From the NCBI GenBank assembly GCA_937919085.1, contig CALFRN010000288.1, positions 1 to 46,167 of the forward strand: a stretch of 46,167 nucleotides of DNA, in the 5' to 3' direction. Of this stretch, positions 1 to 7,687 are shown one piece after another. The notes below the pieces were generated by a model. The model ran no database searches. It was not told where the DNA came from and saw only the letters and a program-made list of their open reading frames with translations. Every line of letters starts with the position of its first letter. Position 1 is the stretch's first letter. Made by a program: the position numbers and the translations under genes. The DNA is from an uncultured Reyranella sp. (lineage in GTDB: Bacteria > Pseudomonadota > Alphaproteobacteria > Reyranellales > Reyranellaceae).

Positions 1-231
1 CGGACCAATCTGGCGCTCGATATCCGCAAGTATCAGCCGGCGGGCGTGCTGATTACGCCGAACATGACCCAGGTTCTCGATACCGTGGCGCGCTTCGTCG
101 AGCAGGGCGGTACCTTGACGCTCGATGCCCGGCCTGATCCGCCGCTCGGACTTGACCGGCTCGACTATCTCTCAAGGCCAGGCGCGGATCTGGTCGATGC
201 TTTGGCGCTGTCGGCGACGCTCGCCCGTTAG
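1..231 (+). CDS. C-terminal end of an unidentified protein (5' end outside window)
   Basis: An open frame runs from the first base of the window to a TAG at 229-231 and encodes the last 76 residues of a protein whose start lies upstream. Reading from base 1 gives RTNLALDIRKYQPAGVL and later a GGTLTLDARPDPP stretch, then a short hydrophobic-rich tail with no motif I can assign. Prediction tools may call a GTG at 46, but the frame is open throughout, so the gene is simply truncated by the window edge. The GGTLTL...PDPPL pattern is loosely reminiscent of the C-terminus of periplasmic DUF2125-like proteins; that is a weak impression only. Its stop overlaps the stop of the convergent thioredoxin-fold gene by 4 nt. 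Confidence 0.6.
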   Translation, partial: RTNLALDIRKYQPAGVLITPNMTQVLDTVARFVEQGGTLTLDARPDPPLGLDRLDYLSRPGADLVDALALSATLAR

Positions 232-995
232 CGCTTGCGGGCGCTGGCGATCAGCTGCTTCAGCGTATCAGCGTCGACGGCACCGGGCACGAACTGGTCG
301 CCGACCACGAATGCAGGTGTGCCGCGGATTCCCAAGGCGGCAGCCAGCGCCATATTGCGTTCGATGATCTGCTTGAACTTGGGGTCGTCCATGTCCTTTT
401 CGAGACGGGCGACGTCGAGGTCGACGGAAGCCGCGATCTCCAGAATTCGCGCGCGATCCAGTTTGCCGCTGTACTCCATCAACGCTTCGTGGAGCGCAAG
501 GTGCTTGCCCTGTGCGACCGCGGCGAGCGCGGCGAGTGCGGCAATTCGTGAGGTCTCACCCAGGATCGGGAGGTCCTTGTAGACAATTCTGATCTTGCTG
601 TCGGCCGACATCACCGACTTCACCGCCTGATGCGCGCGCTTGCAGTAAGGACATTGATAGTCGTTGAAGTCGACGATGGTGACGTCGCCGCCGGCGTTGC
701 CGCCGGTCGGGCTCTCCGGGTCGCCAAACAGTTCGGCCTTGTGCTCGCGGATCGCCTTTTGGGTGACCGCCTCGCGCTGGCCGTCCTGCTTGCGTTCAAG
801 TACCTGCATCGCCTCGACCAGCACTTCAGGGTTGGCGATCAGGTACTCGCGGATTTCCTTCCCCAGGGCCGCCTTCTCGGCATTCTCGGCCGGCACGGCC
901 GAACTGGCGGTTCGAGCCGGTGTAATGGTGCCGACGGCGAGGAGGGCACCGCCGCCAATCAGGGCCGCACCGAGGACGAGAAGGATCGAACGCAT
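228..995 (-). CDS. DsbA/Com1-family periplasmic thiol:disulfide oxidoreductase
   Basis: A 255-residue exported thioredoxin-fold protein. The N-terminus MRSILLVLGAALIGGGALLAVG is a signal peptide or membrane anchor. It is followed by a helical segment typical of the Com1-like subgroup (KEIREYLIANPEVLVEAMQ, about residues 48-66) and then the thioredoxin domain with the redox motif CPYC at residues 115-118. The cis-proline loop is GIRGTPAFVVG near the C-terminus. The family makes or shuffles disulfides in periplasmic proteins. The frame stays open upstream to 1256, but that extension runs into the neighbouring protease gene and lacks a signal sequence, so ATG at 995 is chosen. It lies 53 nt downstream of the M48 protease on the same strand, so the two may be co-transcribed as an envelope quality-control pair. 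The family call is firm; its partner proteins are unknown. Confidence 0.9.
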   Translation of the reverse strand: MRSILLVLGAALIGGGALLAVGTITPARTASSAVPAENAEKAALGKEIREYLIANPEVLVEAMQVLERKQDGQREAVTQKAIREHKAELFGDPESPTGGNAGGDVTIVDFNDYQCPYCKRAHQAVKSVMSADSKIRIVYKDLPILGETSRIAALAALAAVAQGKHLALHEALMEYSGKLDRARILEIAASVDLDVARLEKDMDDPKFKQIIERNMALAAALGIRGTPAFVVGDQFVPGAVDADTLKQLIASARKR

Positions 996-1048
996 TGTGG
1001 GAACTCCAAAGGTAGCTCGAGGGATCGGCGCCGCGACCGGAGGGGCCG

Positions 1049-2422
1049 CTATCGGCGCGGCCGGCTGTTGATGTAGGCCTTTATGTCCTGCGCGCGCTGC
1101 CACGCCGGGGTACCGGGCGGCAGGGTACGGTCCGCGGTCGCGGCGTGAGATTGCGCTTCGGCGCGTTCGCCCCGAAGGATCGCCATCTCCGCGCGGGCGA
1201 GCGATGTCATTCCGGGGTTGTTCTGCTTGGAATAGCCGGCCGCCAGAAGACGCCACAGCTCGAAGGAGCTGGCTTCCTGCTGGACGGCAAGTTCCAGGTT
1301 GCGGATGGCCTCGCGGTCATTCGCAGGATTGTTGGTGTCGAGCAGGGCTCGGGCAAGGTCGATTTTCAGAATGCCAGCCGACGGCAGCAACTGGACGGCC
1401 CGGCGGTACGACACGACAGCCTCGGCAGCCCGGCCGTTCTCGTACAGCATCTGGCCGCGCACTTCATTGAAGTAGGGGTCGTTGGGATACTCCTTCAACA
1501 GGCCGTCAATGGTGAGCAACGCGGAACCGAGGGCGCCTTTGCGGTAGAGAGCGATGGCACGGGCATAGCGCGCGGGCACCGAACGATCGGCCTCGCTATA
1601 GCGCTGCAGCGCAAGGTCGGGAGCGACGAATCCGTAGAGCTTGGCGACCATGCGTTGATGCATTTCGACGAATTTCGGCGAGTCCGGCGTATTGACGTAA
1701 GGCGAGCGCGCGGCGGCCGCCTCGAACGCCGAGATGCGCTCGGGTGTCAGCGGATGGGTCGACAGATAGGGGTCGCGCCGGGTGATCGCCATGCGCTCTT
1801 CCTTTTGCAGGGTGCGCAGGAACTCGATCGAGCCTTTGGGAGACTGGCCAGTGCGCTGGAGGTAGTTCATCGCCGCCTGGTCGGCGGCAGACTCCTGGGT
1901 TTGCGAGTATTTAAGGAACGAAAGGATCGATCCCGGCGCGCTGGTCGCGCTCCCGGTCGGCCCGCCGCGGCCCGCGCCGCCTCCCGCCATGGAACCACCG
2001 GCCAATGCGCCGCCGGCAAGGATCGTCTCGAGGATCTGCAGGGTCGATAGCGACCGCAATTCTTCCTGCATGCGTGCGAGATGCCCGCCGGCGATATGGC
2101 CGCTTTCGTGGGCAAGCACGCCGATCAGCTGGTTGGGCGTTTCGGTTCGCATGATCAGGCCGGTATTAATGAATATCCGCTGGCCCCCGGCCACGAAAGC
2201 GTTGAGGGAGCCGTCCTGGACGATCATGATCTCGACGGCATTGGGATTCAGCCCCGCAGCCTTCCAGATCGGGACGACGAAGGACCGGATGGTGTTCTCT
2301 ATCTCGGCGTCCCGAACCAGATTGAGCCGTTGACCTTGCTGGGCGGAGGCGGCACGAAGCGGCGCCAGCGCGAGCAGCGAGAGAGATATGAGGATGATGA
2401 TGCGTCTGAGCACGGGCAACAT
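1049..2422 (-). CDS. M48-family zinc metalloprotease with TPR repeats (BepA/YfgC-like)
   Basis: A 457-residue periplasmic protease. Residues 1-28 form a signal peptide (hydrophobic IIILISLSLLALAPL then AASAQ). The catalytic zinc motif HESGH is at residues 105-109 and the third ligand motif ESAAD at about 177-181, as in M48 proteases. The C-terminal half (from about 260) is helical with TPR-like repeats, e.g. ALYRKGALGSALLTIDGLLKEYPNDPYFNEVRGQ. This domain order matches BepA/YfgC, which degrades or chaperones misassembled outer-membrane proteins such as LptD. The DsbA-like gene follows on the same strand, and BepA's client LptD needs disulfides, so joint envelope maintenance is a reasonable inference. 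A glycine/serine-rich linker (GGALAGGSMAGGGAGRGG) between catalytic parts is a lineage-specific oddity. Start at ATG 2422 because the signal peptide begins there. Confidence 0.92.
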   Translation of the reverse strand: MLPVLRRIIILISLSLLALAPLRAASAQQGQRLNLVRDAEIENTIRSFVVPIWKAAGLNPNAVEIMIVQDGSLNAFVAGGQRIFINTGLIMRTETPNQLIGVLAHESGHIAGGHLARMQEELRSLSTLQILETILAGGALAGGSMAGGGAGRGGPTGSATSAPGSILSFLKYSQTQESAADQAAMNYLQRTGQSPKGSIEFLRTLQKEERMAITRRDPYLSTHPLTPERISAFEAAAARSPYVNTPDSPKFVEMHQRMVAKLYGFVAPDLALQRYSEADRSVPARYARAIALYRKGALGSALLTIDGLLKEYPNDPYFNEVRGQMLYENGRAAEAVVSYRRAVQLLPSAGILKIDLARALLDTNNPANDREAIRNLELAVQQEASSFELWRLLAAGYSKQNNPGMTSLARAEMAILRGERAEAQSHAATADRTLPPGTPAWQRAQDIKAYINSRPRR

Positions 2423-3803
2423 GGGTGATAGGCAAGCTAGGAATGCACTGCGGCTGCGTCAATTGTGCAGCTTGGTGCTTGTTCCAGTCTTTTTGCTGTC
2501 GGCTTGTGGCCAAAGTGAGACAGACAGGGTGACCGACCGGGATGCTAACGCGGCAAACCCGACCGGACGATCGCCCGGCAGGACCTTCCTTTCTCCCCTT
2601 GTTCGTAGCGCGACATTCGCAGCGGTCTCGGCCGACGAGAGCCGGGCGGCGGAAGTAGGGCGCGAGACGCTGCTGAACGGCGGCAACGCCACCGACGCCG
2701 CGATCGCCATGTATTTCGCCCTTGCCGTCACTTTGCCGTCGGCGGGCGGGCTCGGCGCTTCGGGCGCCTGTATTGTGCACAACAGCAAGAAATTGGTCAC
2801 GGAATCGTTCGTCTTTGCGCCAGCCGCCGCACCCGGCCCGGTCAACGGAGTAGCCTTCACGGTCCCAGTTGGCGTTCGTGCCATGACCCTGATGCATGTG
2901 CGCCACGGTCAGGCGCGGTGGGAACAGGTGGTCGCGCCCGGCGAGAGGCTGGCCCGGTTCGGTGCGCCCGTATCCCGGGCCTTGTCCAGGGACCTCCAGG
3001 CCGGTGCTGCACTCCTCGGTGCGGACCGTGAAGCTCAGCGCATCTTCAGCGGACCCGGCGGCGCGCCGCTGGCCGAGGGTGACAACTGGGTACAGCCTGA
3101 ATTGGCCGCGACATTGGGCATCGTTCGTTCGCGCGGCGGAGTCGATTTCTTCCAGGGAACGTTCGCGCGCACCCTGTCCGATCAGATCTCACAGATGGGC
3201 GGCAGCCTGCCCCTCGCTTCGCTGCGCAACGCCGTGCCACAGGCAGGGCCGCCTGTGAGTGAAGGTACCGGCGCTTTTGGCCGTCTGCGTGTCTATGTGG
3301 CGCCACCGCCGATGGCCGGTGCCGCAGCGCTGGCGGGGTGGCGCGGCCAGGCGCCGGGCGGAGCTGCGCCGGCCAACTCGGGCGGCTTCTCCGGCCTGGC
3401 CGCGGTCGATGATAAAGGTAATGCTGCGGCGTGCAGCCTTTCCATGGGCCAGCTGTTCGGTGCCCGCATGGCCGTCCCGGGGACCGGCATGCTGCTCGGC
3501 TCGCCGACACCGGACGCAGCGTCGGTGAGCCCGATGATCATCGCCTATCCCGGCAGCGGCGAATTCGTCTTCGCCGGCGCCGGCGGCGGAGCGGCAACTG
3601 CCTCCCAGGCAACCGGGGCCGTGGCAAGGGCAACGGTGGAGGACGGACAGAAAGTGGCCGCAGTGCTGGCGGCGCGTCGCGGACAGGGCGGCTACGTCAA
3701 TGCCATTGTTTGCCCGGAGGGCCTGCGCGGCGGTGCCGAGGCCTGCCAGACCGCGATCGATCCTGCGGGAGCCGGGCTCGCGCTTCTGGCTATCAGCCGT
3801 TAA
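2421..3803 (+). CDS. Gamma-glutamyltransferase-like lipoprotein, probably lacking the catalytic threonine
   Basis: A 460-residue protein (471 if started at ATG 2388) with a type II signal peptide: hydrophobic CSLVLVPVFLL followed by the lipobox LSAC, so the mature protein should be lipid-anchored. The N-terminal region matches gamma-glutamyltransferases (SADESRAAEVGRETLLNGGN then ATDAAIA, like the AseaGleiLkkGGNAvDAA core), and the C-terminal half keeps DDKGNAAACS, FGARMAVPGTGML and a Gly-rich FAGAGGG loop. GGTs self-cleave at a Thr in a TTHxSV motif. Here the aligned stretch (about bases 3378-3410) reads SGGFSGLAAVDD with no Thr-Thr-His, and no Arg is visible in the glutamyl-binding loop. 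It is also about 100 residues shorter than usual. It may be a non-catalytic homologue. Its stop is 10 nt before the aminotransferase start, suggesting co-transcription. Confidence 0.75.
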   Translation: MGDRQARNALRLRQLCSLVLVPVFLLSACGQSETDRVTDRDANAANPTGRSPGRTFLSPLVRSATFAAVSADESRAAEVGRETLLNGGNATDAAIAMYFALAVTLPSAGGLGASGACIVHNSKKLVTESFVFAPAAAPGPVNGVAFTVPVGVRAMTLMHVRHGQARWEQVVAPGERLARFGAPVSRALSRDLQAGAALLGADREAQRIFSGPGGAPLAEGDNWVQPELAATLGIVRSRGGVDFFQGTFARTLSDQISQMGGSLPLASLRNAVPQAGPPVSEGTGAFGRLRVYVAPPPMAGAAALAGWRGQAPGGAAPANSGGFSGLAAVDDKGNAAACSLSMGQLFGARMAVPGTGMLLGSPTPDAASVSPMIIAYPGSGEFVFAGAGGGAATASQATGAVARATVEDGQKVAAVLAARRGQGGYVNAIVCPEGLRGGAEACQTAIDPAGAGLALLAISR

Positions 3804-3813
3804 GAGCGGCGTG

Positions 3814-4965
3814 ATGTCGGGCAAGATTTCGCGCCGTTCCGGCGCGGTCGATCCGTTCATCGTCATGGATGTCATGGCGGCGGCCGCCGAGAAGGAAGTC
3901 GCTGGCGACACGGTCATTCATCTCGAGGTCGGCCAGCCCAGCACGCCGGCTCCCAAGGGCGCGCTTTGCGCCGCCCATGCCGCGCTCGATGCCGATCGCA
4001 TCGGCTATGTCGCGGCACTCGGCATTCCGGCGCTGCGGGAGCGCATCGGGCGGCACTACCGTGAAGTCTACGGCGCCGATGTACCGGCGGAACGGGTAAT
4101 CGTGACGACCGGGTCGTCGGGCGGGTTCCCGTTGGCGTTCCTCGCCAGTTTCGACGCCGGCGACCGTGTGGCACTGGCGGCGCCGGGTTATCCCGCTTAC
4201 CGCAACATCCTGGCGGCCCTCAGTCTGGAGGTAGTTGATCTGCCGACGTCGGCCGCCGATCGCTTTCAGCCGACCATTGCCGCACTCGAGAAGGCCGGCC
4301 GGATCGACGGGCTGATCCTGGCCAGCCCCTCCAATCCCACGGGCACGATGGTGAGCCGCAGCGAACTCAAGGAGTTGGCCGGTTGGTGCGACCGGAACGG
4401 CGTGCGGCTGATTTCCGACGAAATCTATCACGGCATCGTCTACGAGGGTGAGACCGCGTCGGCGGCCGAAGTGTCGGGCACCGCAATCGTCGTCAACAGT
4501 TTCTCGAAGTACTTCTCCATGACCGGCTGGAGGGTCGGCTGGCTGGTCGTGCCGTCCGACCTGGTCCGGCCGATCGAGCGGCTGGCGCAGAATTTTTTCA
4601 TCTCGGTGCCGACCTTGTCGCAGTACGCCGCACTGGCCGCCTTCGAGTGCCGCGACGAGCTCGACGGCCATGTCCGGCGCTATCGCACCAACCGAGACCT
4701 GCTGATGGCCGGATTGCCGGCCACGGGCCTCGATCGCCTGACTCCGGCACAGGGTGCCTTCTATATTTATGCCGACGTCTCACATCTCACGAACGACAGC
4801 CGGGAGTTCTGCAGCCGCATGCTGCGCGAGACCGGTGTGGCGACGACACCCGGCATCGATTTCGACCGTGCGCGAGGTGCCGGGACGTTGCGCATCTCGT
4901 TTGCCGGTTCGACCGCGGAAATGGACGAGGCCGTGCGGCGGCTGAAAGCATGGAGGCGGGTGTGA
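3814..4965 (+). CDS. PLP-dependent class I/II aminotransferase
   Basis: A 383-residue fold-type I aminotransferase of the AspB/AlaA-like group. Visible signatures are the N-terminal VGQPSTPAP substrate loop, TGSSGGFPLAF for cofactor phosphate binding, ASPSNPTGTM (the NPTG motif), SDEIYHGIVY, and the cofactor lysine K232 in SFSKYFSMTGWRVGW, followed by the conserved Arg-x-Gly. The C-terminal Arg that binds the substrate carboxylate is likely in GTLRISFAGS. The substrate cannot be told from sequence; aspartate, alanine or another 2-oxo acid are possible. ATG 3814 is preferred over the upstream frame, which overlaps the preceding gene. The downstream LprI-like gene begins inside its stop codon, so three genes (2421-5948) form one operon. 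Confidence 0.9.
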   Translation: MSGKISRRSGAVDPFIVMDVMAAAAEKEVAGDTVIHLEVGQPSTPAPKGALCAAHAALDADRIGYVAALGIPALRERIGRHYREVYGADVPAERVIVTTGSSGGFPLAFLASFDAGDRVALAAPGYPAYRNILAALSLEVVDLPTSAADRFQPTIAALEKAGRIDGLILASPSNPTGTMVSRSELKELAGWCDRNGVRLISDEIYHGIVYEGETASAAEVSGTAIVVNSFSKYFSMTGWRVGWLVVPSDLVRPIERLAQNFFISVPTLSQYAALAAFECRDELDGHVRRYRTNRDLLMAGLPATGLDRLTPAQGAFYIYADVSHLTNDSREFCSRMLRETGVATTPGIDFDRARGAGTLRISFAGSTAEMDEAVRRLKAWRRV

Positions 4966-5948
4966 GGTCGTTCGCAATAGCACTTGTCGTCTGCGCCATG
5001 CCCGTGGCGGCGCTGGCGCAGGGCGGACCCAGTTTCGACTGTGCCAAGGCGACGAGCCCCGTGGACCATGCGATCTGCAAGGCGCCGGAAGTTGCCAAGG
5101 CCGACCGTGAAATGGCCGCGGTCTACGCAGCGCTTGCTGCCAGACTGCCGGCGCAGGCAAGAGCGGATCTGGCCAAGGACCAGGTCCGCTGGATCGCCAA
5201 TCGCAACCAGGTCTGTTCCGGCGATGCGGGAGTCGTCGCGAACTGTCTCAAGGCGCGTTACGCCACGCGCACGGCCAACCTCAGGGCCCTGGGCGAGGGC
5301 GTCTATCCGTTCGTGGGCGGGCAGGCGATCTACAGCAGCGGCAAGGTCGGCAAGACCAGATTTATGATCGACATCAGCTATCCGCAGTTCAATGGCACGG
5401 CGGCTGATTTTTCGGCAGCCAACCGGCGCTATGCCGACGATGCAGGCAAGAGCGCCAGTGACGCGACGCCCGCGACGGATTCCAGCGCCGACAATGAGCA
5501 GGAATGGAGTTACGAGCAGAGTTTCACGCTCCATCGGCCGGGCACCAATGCCGTGACGATCGACCTCGAATTCTACGGCTACAGCGGCGGCGCGCACGGG
5601 TTCGGCGGTACGATCTGTACTCTCGTCGATCTGCGCAGCGGCCGGTTGACCGGTCCGGACGGCGTGTTCGTCGCGGGTGATCAGTGGCTGAAGGTCATGG
5701 TTGCGACGGTGGGGGCCGCCCTCAGGAAACAATTCGTCAAGAATCCTGGTTTCGACGATGCGCTCGAGCCGGCGACCCTGGGCAAGATGTTGAGCGATGC
5801 GTCTCACTATTGCTGGCGAGCGGACAGACTTGAATTAATCTTCAATGCATACGACGTCGGGCCTTTCTCTGCCGGCCCCTACAGCGTCGAGATCTCCTAT
5901 TCCAGGCTGAAGCCTCTTCTGCGTACCGACGGCCCGCTCGGCCGCTAG
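4962..5948 (+). CDS. Exported protein with LprI (DUF1311) and DUF3298 domains
   Basis: A 328-residue secreted protein. I choose GTG 4962 as start because GGAGG at 4952-4956 sits at ideal spacing and the GTG overlaps the previous stop as GTGA. It then begins directly with the signal peptide (RSFAIALVVCAMPVAALAQ). An upstream ATG at 4950 would add four residues. Mature residues about 25-90 match the LprI/DUF1311 domain: FDCAKATSPVDHAICKAPEV, a helical stretch with QVRWIANRNQVC, and paired cysteines. The C-terminal part matches the DUF3298/RsiV-type domain: GYSGGAHGFGG, a strand-rich core and FNAYDVGPFSAGPYSVEISY. LprI homologues bind lysozyme and DUF3298 occurs in the lysozyme-sensing anti-sigma factor RsiV, so envelope or lysozyme interaction is a reasonable but unproven role. 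Confidence 0.85.
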   Translation: MRSFAIALVVCAMPVAALAQGGPSFDCAKATSPVDHAICKAPEVAKADREMAAVYAALAARLPAQARADLAKDQVRWIANRNQVCSGDAGVVANCLKARYATRTANLRALGEGVYPFVGGQAIYSSGKVGKTRFMIDISYPQFNGTAADFSAANRRYADDAGKSASDATPATDSSADNEQEWSYEQSFTLHRPGTNAVTIDLEFYGYSGGAHGFGGTICTLVDLRSGRLTGPDGVFVAGDQWLKVMVATVGAALRKQFVKNPGFDDALEPATLGKMLSDASHYCWRADRLELIFNAYDVGPFSAGPYSVEISYSRLKPLLRTDGPLGR

Positions 5949-6412
5949 TGCAATCGGCCGCGGGTGGGTGCAGGCGTCGCGACGGTCGTCCGCTCGTCTT
6001 CTACCGGGGCGACCGGCCCCGAATGATGGCCGATGATGTACCAACCGTCGCTCAGGCGGGAAAAGGTGTTGGTCGCCATGAGCTGTGCATTTGGCAATAT
6101 CTCGCGGCAGACGACGATGGCGAGGCCGGGTTGGCCGACGATCCATTCGCTCGTGCAGTGGACGCGCGGCGCTTCGGGATGCCGCATGATCGCGCGCCAG
6201 CTTGCCATGATCTCGGCCCGTTCATGCAGTGCGGCCTGGCCCGGGTGCAGGCAGACCATCGCCCCGGTTGGTGCCCACAGAAGATCCATCGCGGCGGGGT
6301 CACGATTGCTGAACGCACGGTAAAAGTTGCGATTGGCGTTCAGAACCGCTTGGCGTTCATCGTCGTCGAAGTCGGATAGCGGCGGGGGCAGGCGAGGGAG
6401 GCGGCGGGGCAT
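5945..6412 (-). CDS. SnoaL/NTF2-like fold protein (DUF4440-type)
   Basis: A cytoplasmic protein of 155 residues with no signal peptide. It has the NTF2-like cone-fold pattern: an opening helix (RQAVLNANRNFYRAFSNRD), then MDLLWAPTGAMVCLHPG, a helix ERAEIMASWRAIMRHP, and a curved sheet ending in GWYIIGHHSGPV. This fits the group of calcium/calmodulin-kinase-association or SnoaL-like proteins that often bind small hydrophobic ligands. No catalytic residues can be assigned. Start at ATG 6412 has GAG-type Shine-Dalgarno sequence upstream; ATG 6433 would add seven residues. Its stop overlaps the convergent LprI-like gene by 4 nt. The role is unknown. Confidence 0.8.
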   Translation of the reverse strand: MPRRLPRLPPPLSDFDDDERQAVLNANRNFYRAFSNRDPAAMDLLWAPTGAMVCLHPGQAALHERAEIMASWRAIMRHPEAPRVHCTSEWIVGQPGLAIVVCREILPNAQLMATNTFSRLSDGWYIIGHHSGPVAPVEDERTTVATPAPTRGRLH

Positions 6413-6517
6413 CTTCGACTCTCGAAACTGCATGGTTGCGCGGCGCAGGATAAGCCGACAGAGATGACGCATCCAACTGCCGCCGGCGTCCGACTGGCGG
6501 AAACCCGAGAAGCGCCA

Positions 6518-7675
6518 ATGTCGATCCCCAAGCTCGAATTCCCCCCATTCCATCTGCCGGCCGACGCCGAGGCCCTGCGCGTCGAGGTCCGGGCCTTTCT
6601 CAAGGAGACGCTGCCGACTGTCAGGACCGAGGACCGCTTCTCGAGCTGGAACACACGGTCCGCGGATTTCAGCAAGGCGCTGGGTCGGCGGGGCTGGATC
6701 GGCATTACGTGGCCCAAGCAGTACGGCGGCAGCGAGCGGTCGTTTCTCGACCGCTACGTCGTCACCGAGGAGCTTCTGGGCAACGGTGCACCGGCCGGCG
6801 CGCATTGGGTGGCCGACCGGCAGTCGGGGCCGCTGCTGCTGCGCTTTGGCAGCGAAGAGCAGCGCCAGGCGATCCTGCCGCGCATCACCGCGGGGGAGTG
6901 TTTCTTTTCGATCGGCATGAGCGAGCCAGATTCAGGTTCTGACCTTGCGTCGGTGCGCACCCGTGCCGAGCCGGTGCCAGGCGGCTTCCGGGTCAACGGC
7001 ACAAAAGTGTGGACCTCGGGTGCCCATAATAACCACTACTGCATTACGCTGGTGCGTACGTCGGGCCAGCATGGCGACCGGCACAAGGGCCTGAGCCAGC
7101 TTCTGGTCGATCTCAAGACGCCGGGCATCACCATCCGCCCGATCATCAACCTCGCCGGCCGCCACGACTGGAACGAGGTGACGTTCAGCGATTGCTTCAT
7201 TCCCGAGAGCGCGCTGATCGGCAACGAAGGCGACGGCTGGCTGCAGGTGACCAGCGAGCTTGCCTTCGAGCGCAGTGGTCCCGAGCGGTTCATGCAGAAT
7301 TTCCACGTCTTGCGGGAGCTGGTGCGCGTGCTTGGACGCCAGCCCGCCAAGCGGGCGAGCGCAGTGCTGGGGCGCGTGGTCGCCAGGCTATGGACGTTGC
7401 GCCAGATGTCGGTGGCGGTGGCGGGAATGATGCAGGGCGGCAAGTCTCCCGCCATCGAGGCCGCGCTGGTGAAGGACCTTGGCACGATCTACCAGCAGGA
7501 CCTGCCGGAGATCGCCCGCGTGCTCGCCGAGTCGGACGCCACCACCGAGGAGGACATGGCCGATTTCCTCGATGTTGCCCAGTACGCCACCATGATGGCG
7601 CCCTCGTACACCATTCAGGGCGGCACCACCCAAGTCCTGCGCGGCATCGTCGCCCGTGGACTGGGTCTGCGCTAA
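6518..7675 (+). CDS. Acyl-CoA dehydrogenase, full-length (alpha-type) subunit
   Basis: A 385-residue flavoprotein with the full acyl-CoA dehydrogenase fold. It starts with the helical domain (ADAEALRVEVRAFLKETLP), then the beta domain with the FAD/substrate loop FFSIGMSEPDSGSDLASVR and VNGTKVWTSGAH, and ends with the C-terminal helical domain and tail YTIQGGTTQVLRGIVARGLG. The enzyme would oxidise an acyl-CoA at C2-C3 and pass electrons to ETF. ATG 6518 is preferred: it gives the normal family length and has GAGAAG upstream, whereas ATG 6464 adds 18 low-complexity residues. The second, shorter dehydrogenase follows after 12 nt. Such adjacent pairs form alpha2beta2 heterotetramers in sterol and bile-acid side-chain catabolism (e.g. 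ChsE1-ChsE2), so a heteromeric enzyme for a bulky acyl-CoA is likely. The true substrate is unknown. Confidence 0.92.
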   Translation: MSIPKLEFPPFHLPADAEALRVEVRAFLKETLPTVRTEDRFSSWNTRSADFSKALGRRGWIGITWPKQYGGSERSFLDRYVVTEELLGNGAPAGAHWVADRQSGPLLLRFGSEEQRQAILPRITAGECFFSIGMSEPDSGSDLASVRTRAEPVPGGFRVNGTKVWTSGAHNNHYCITLVRTSGQHGDRHKGLSQLLVDLKTPGITIRPIINLAGRHDWNEVTFSDCFIPESALIGNEGDGWLQVTSELAFERSGPERFMQNFHVLRELVRVLGRQPAKRASAVLGRVVARLWTLRQMSVAVAGMMQGGKSPAIEAALVKDLGTIYQQDLPEIARVLAESDATTEEDMADFLDVAQYATMMAPSYTIQGGTTQVLRGIVARGLGLR

Positions 7676-7687
7676 CGGAGACCGGAT

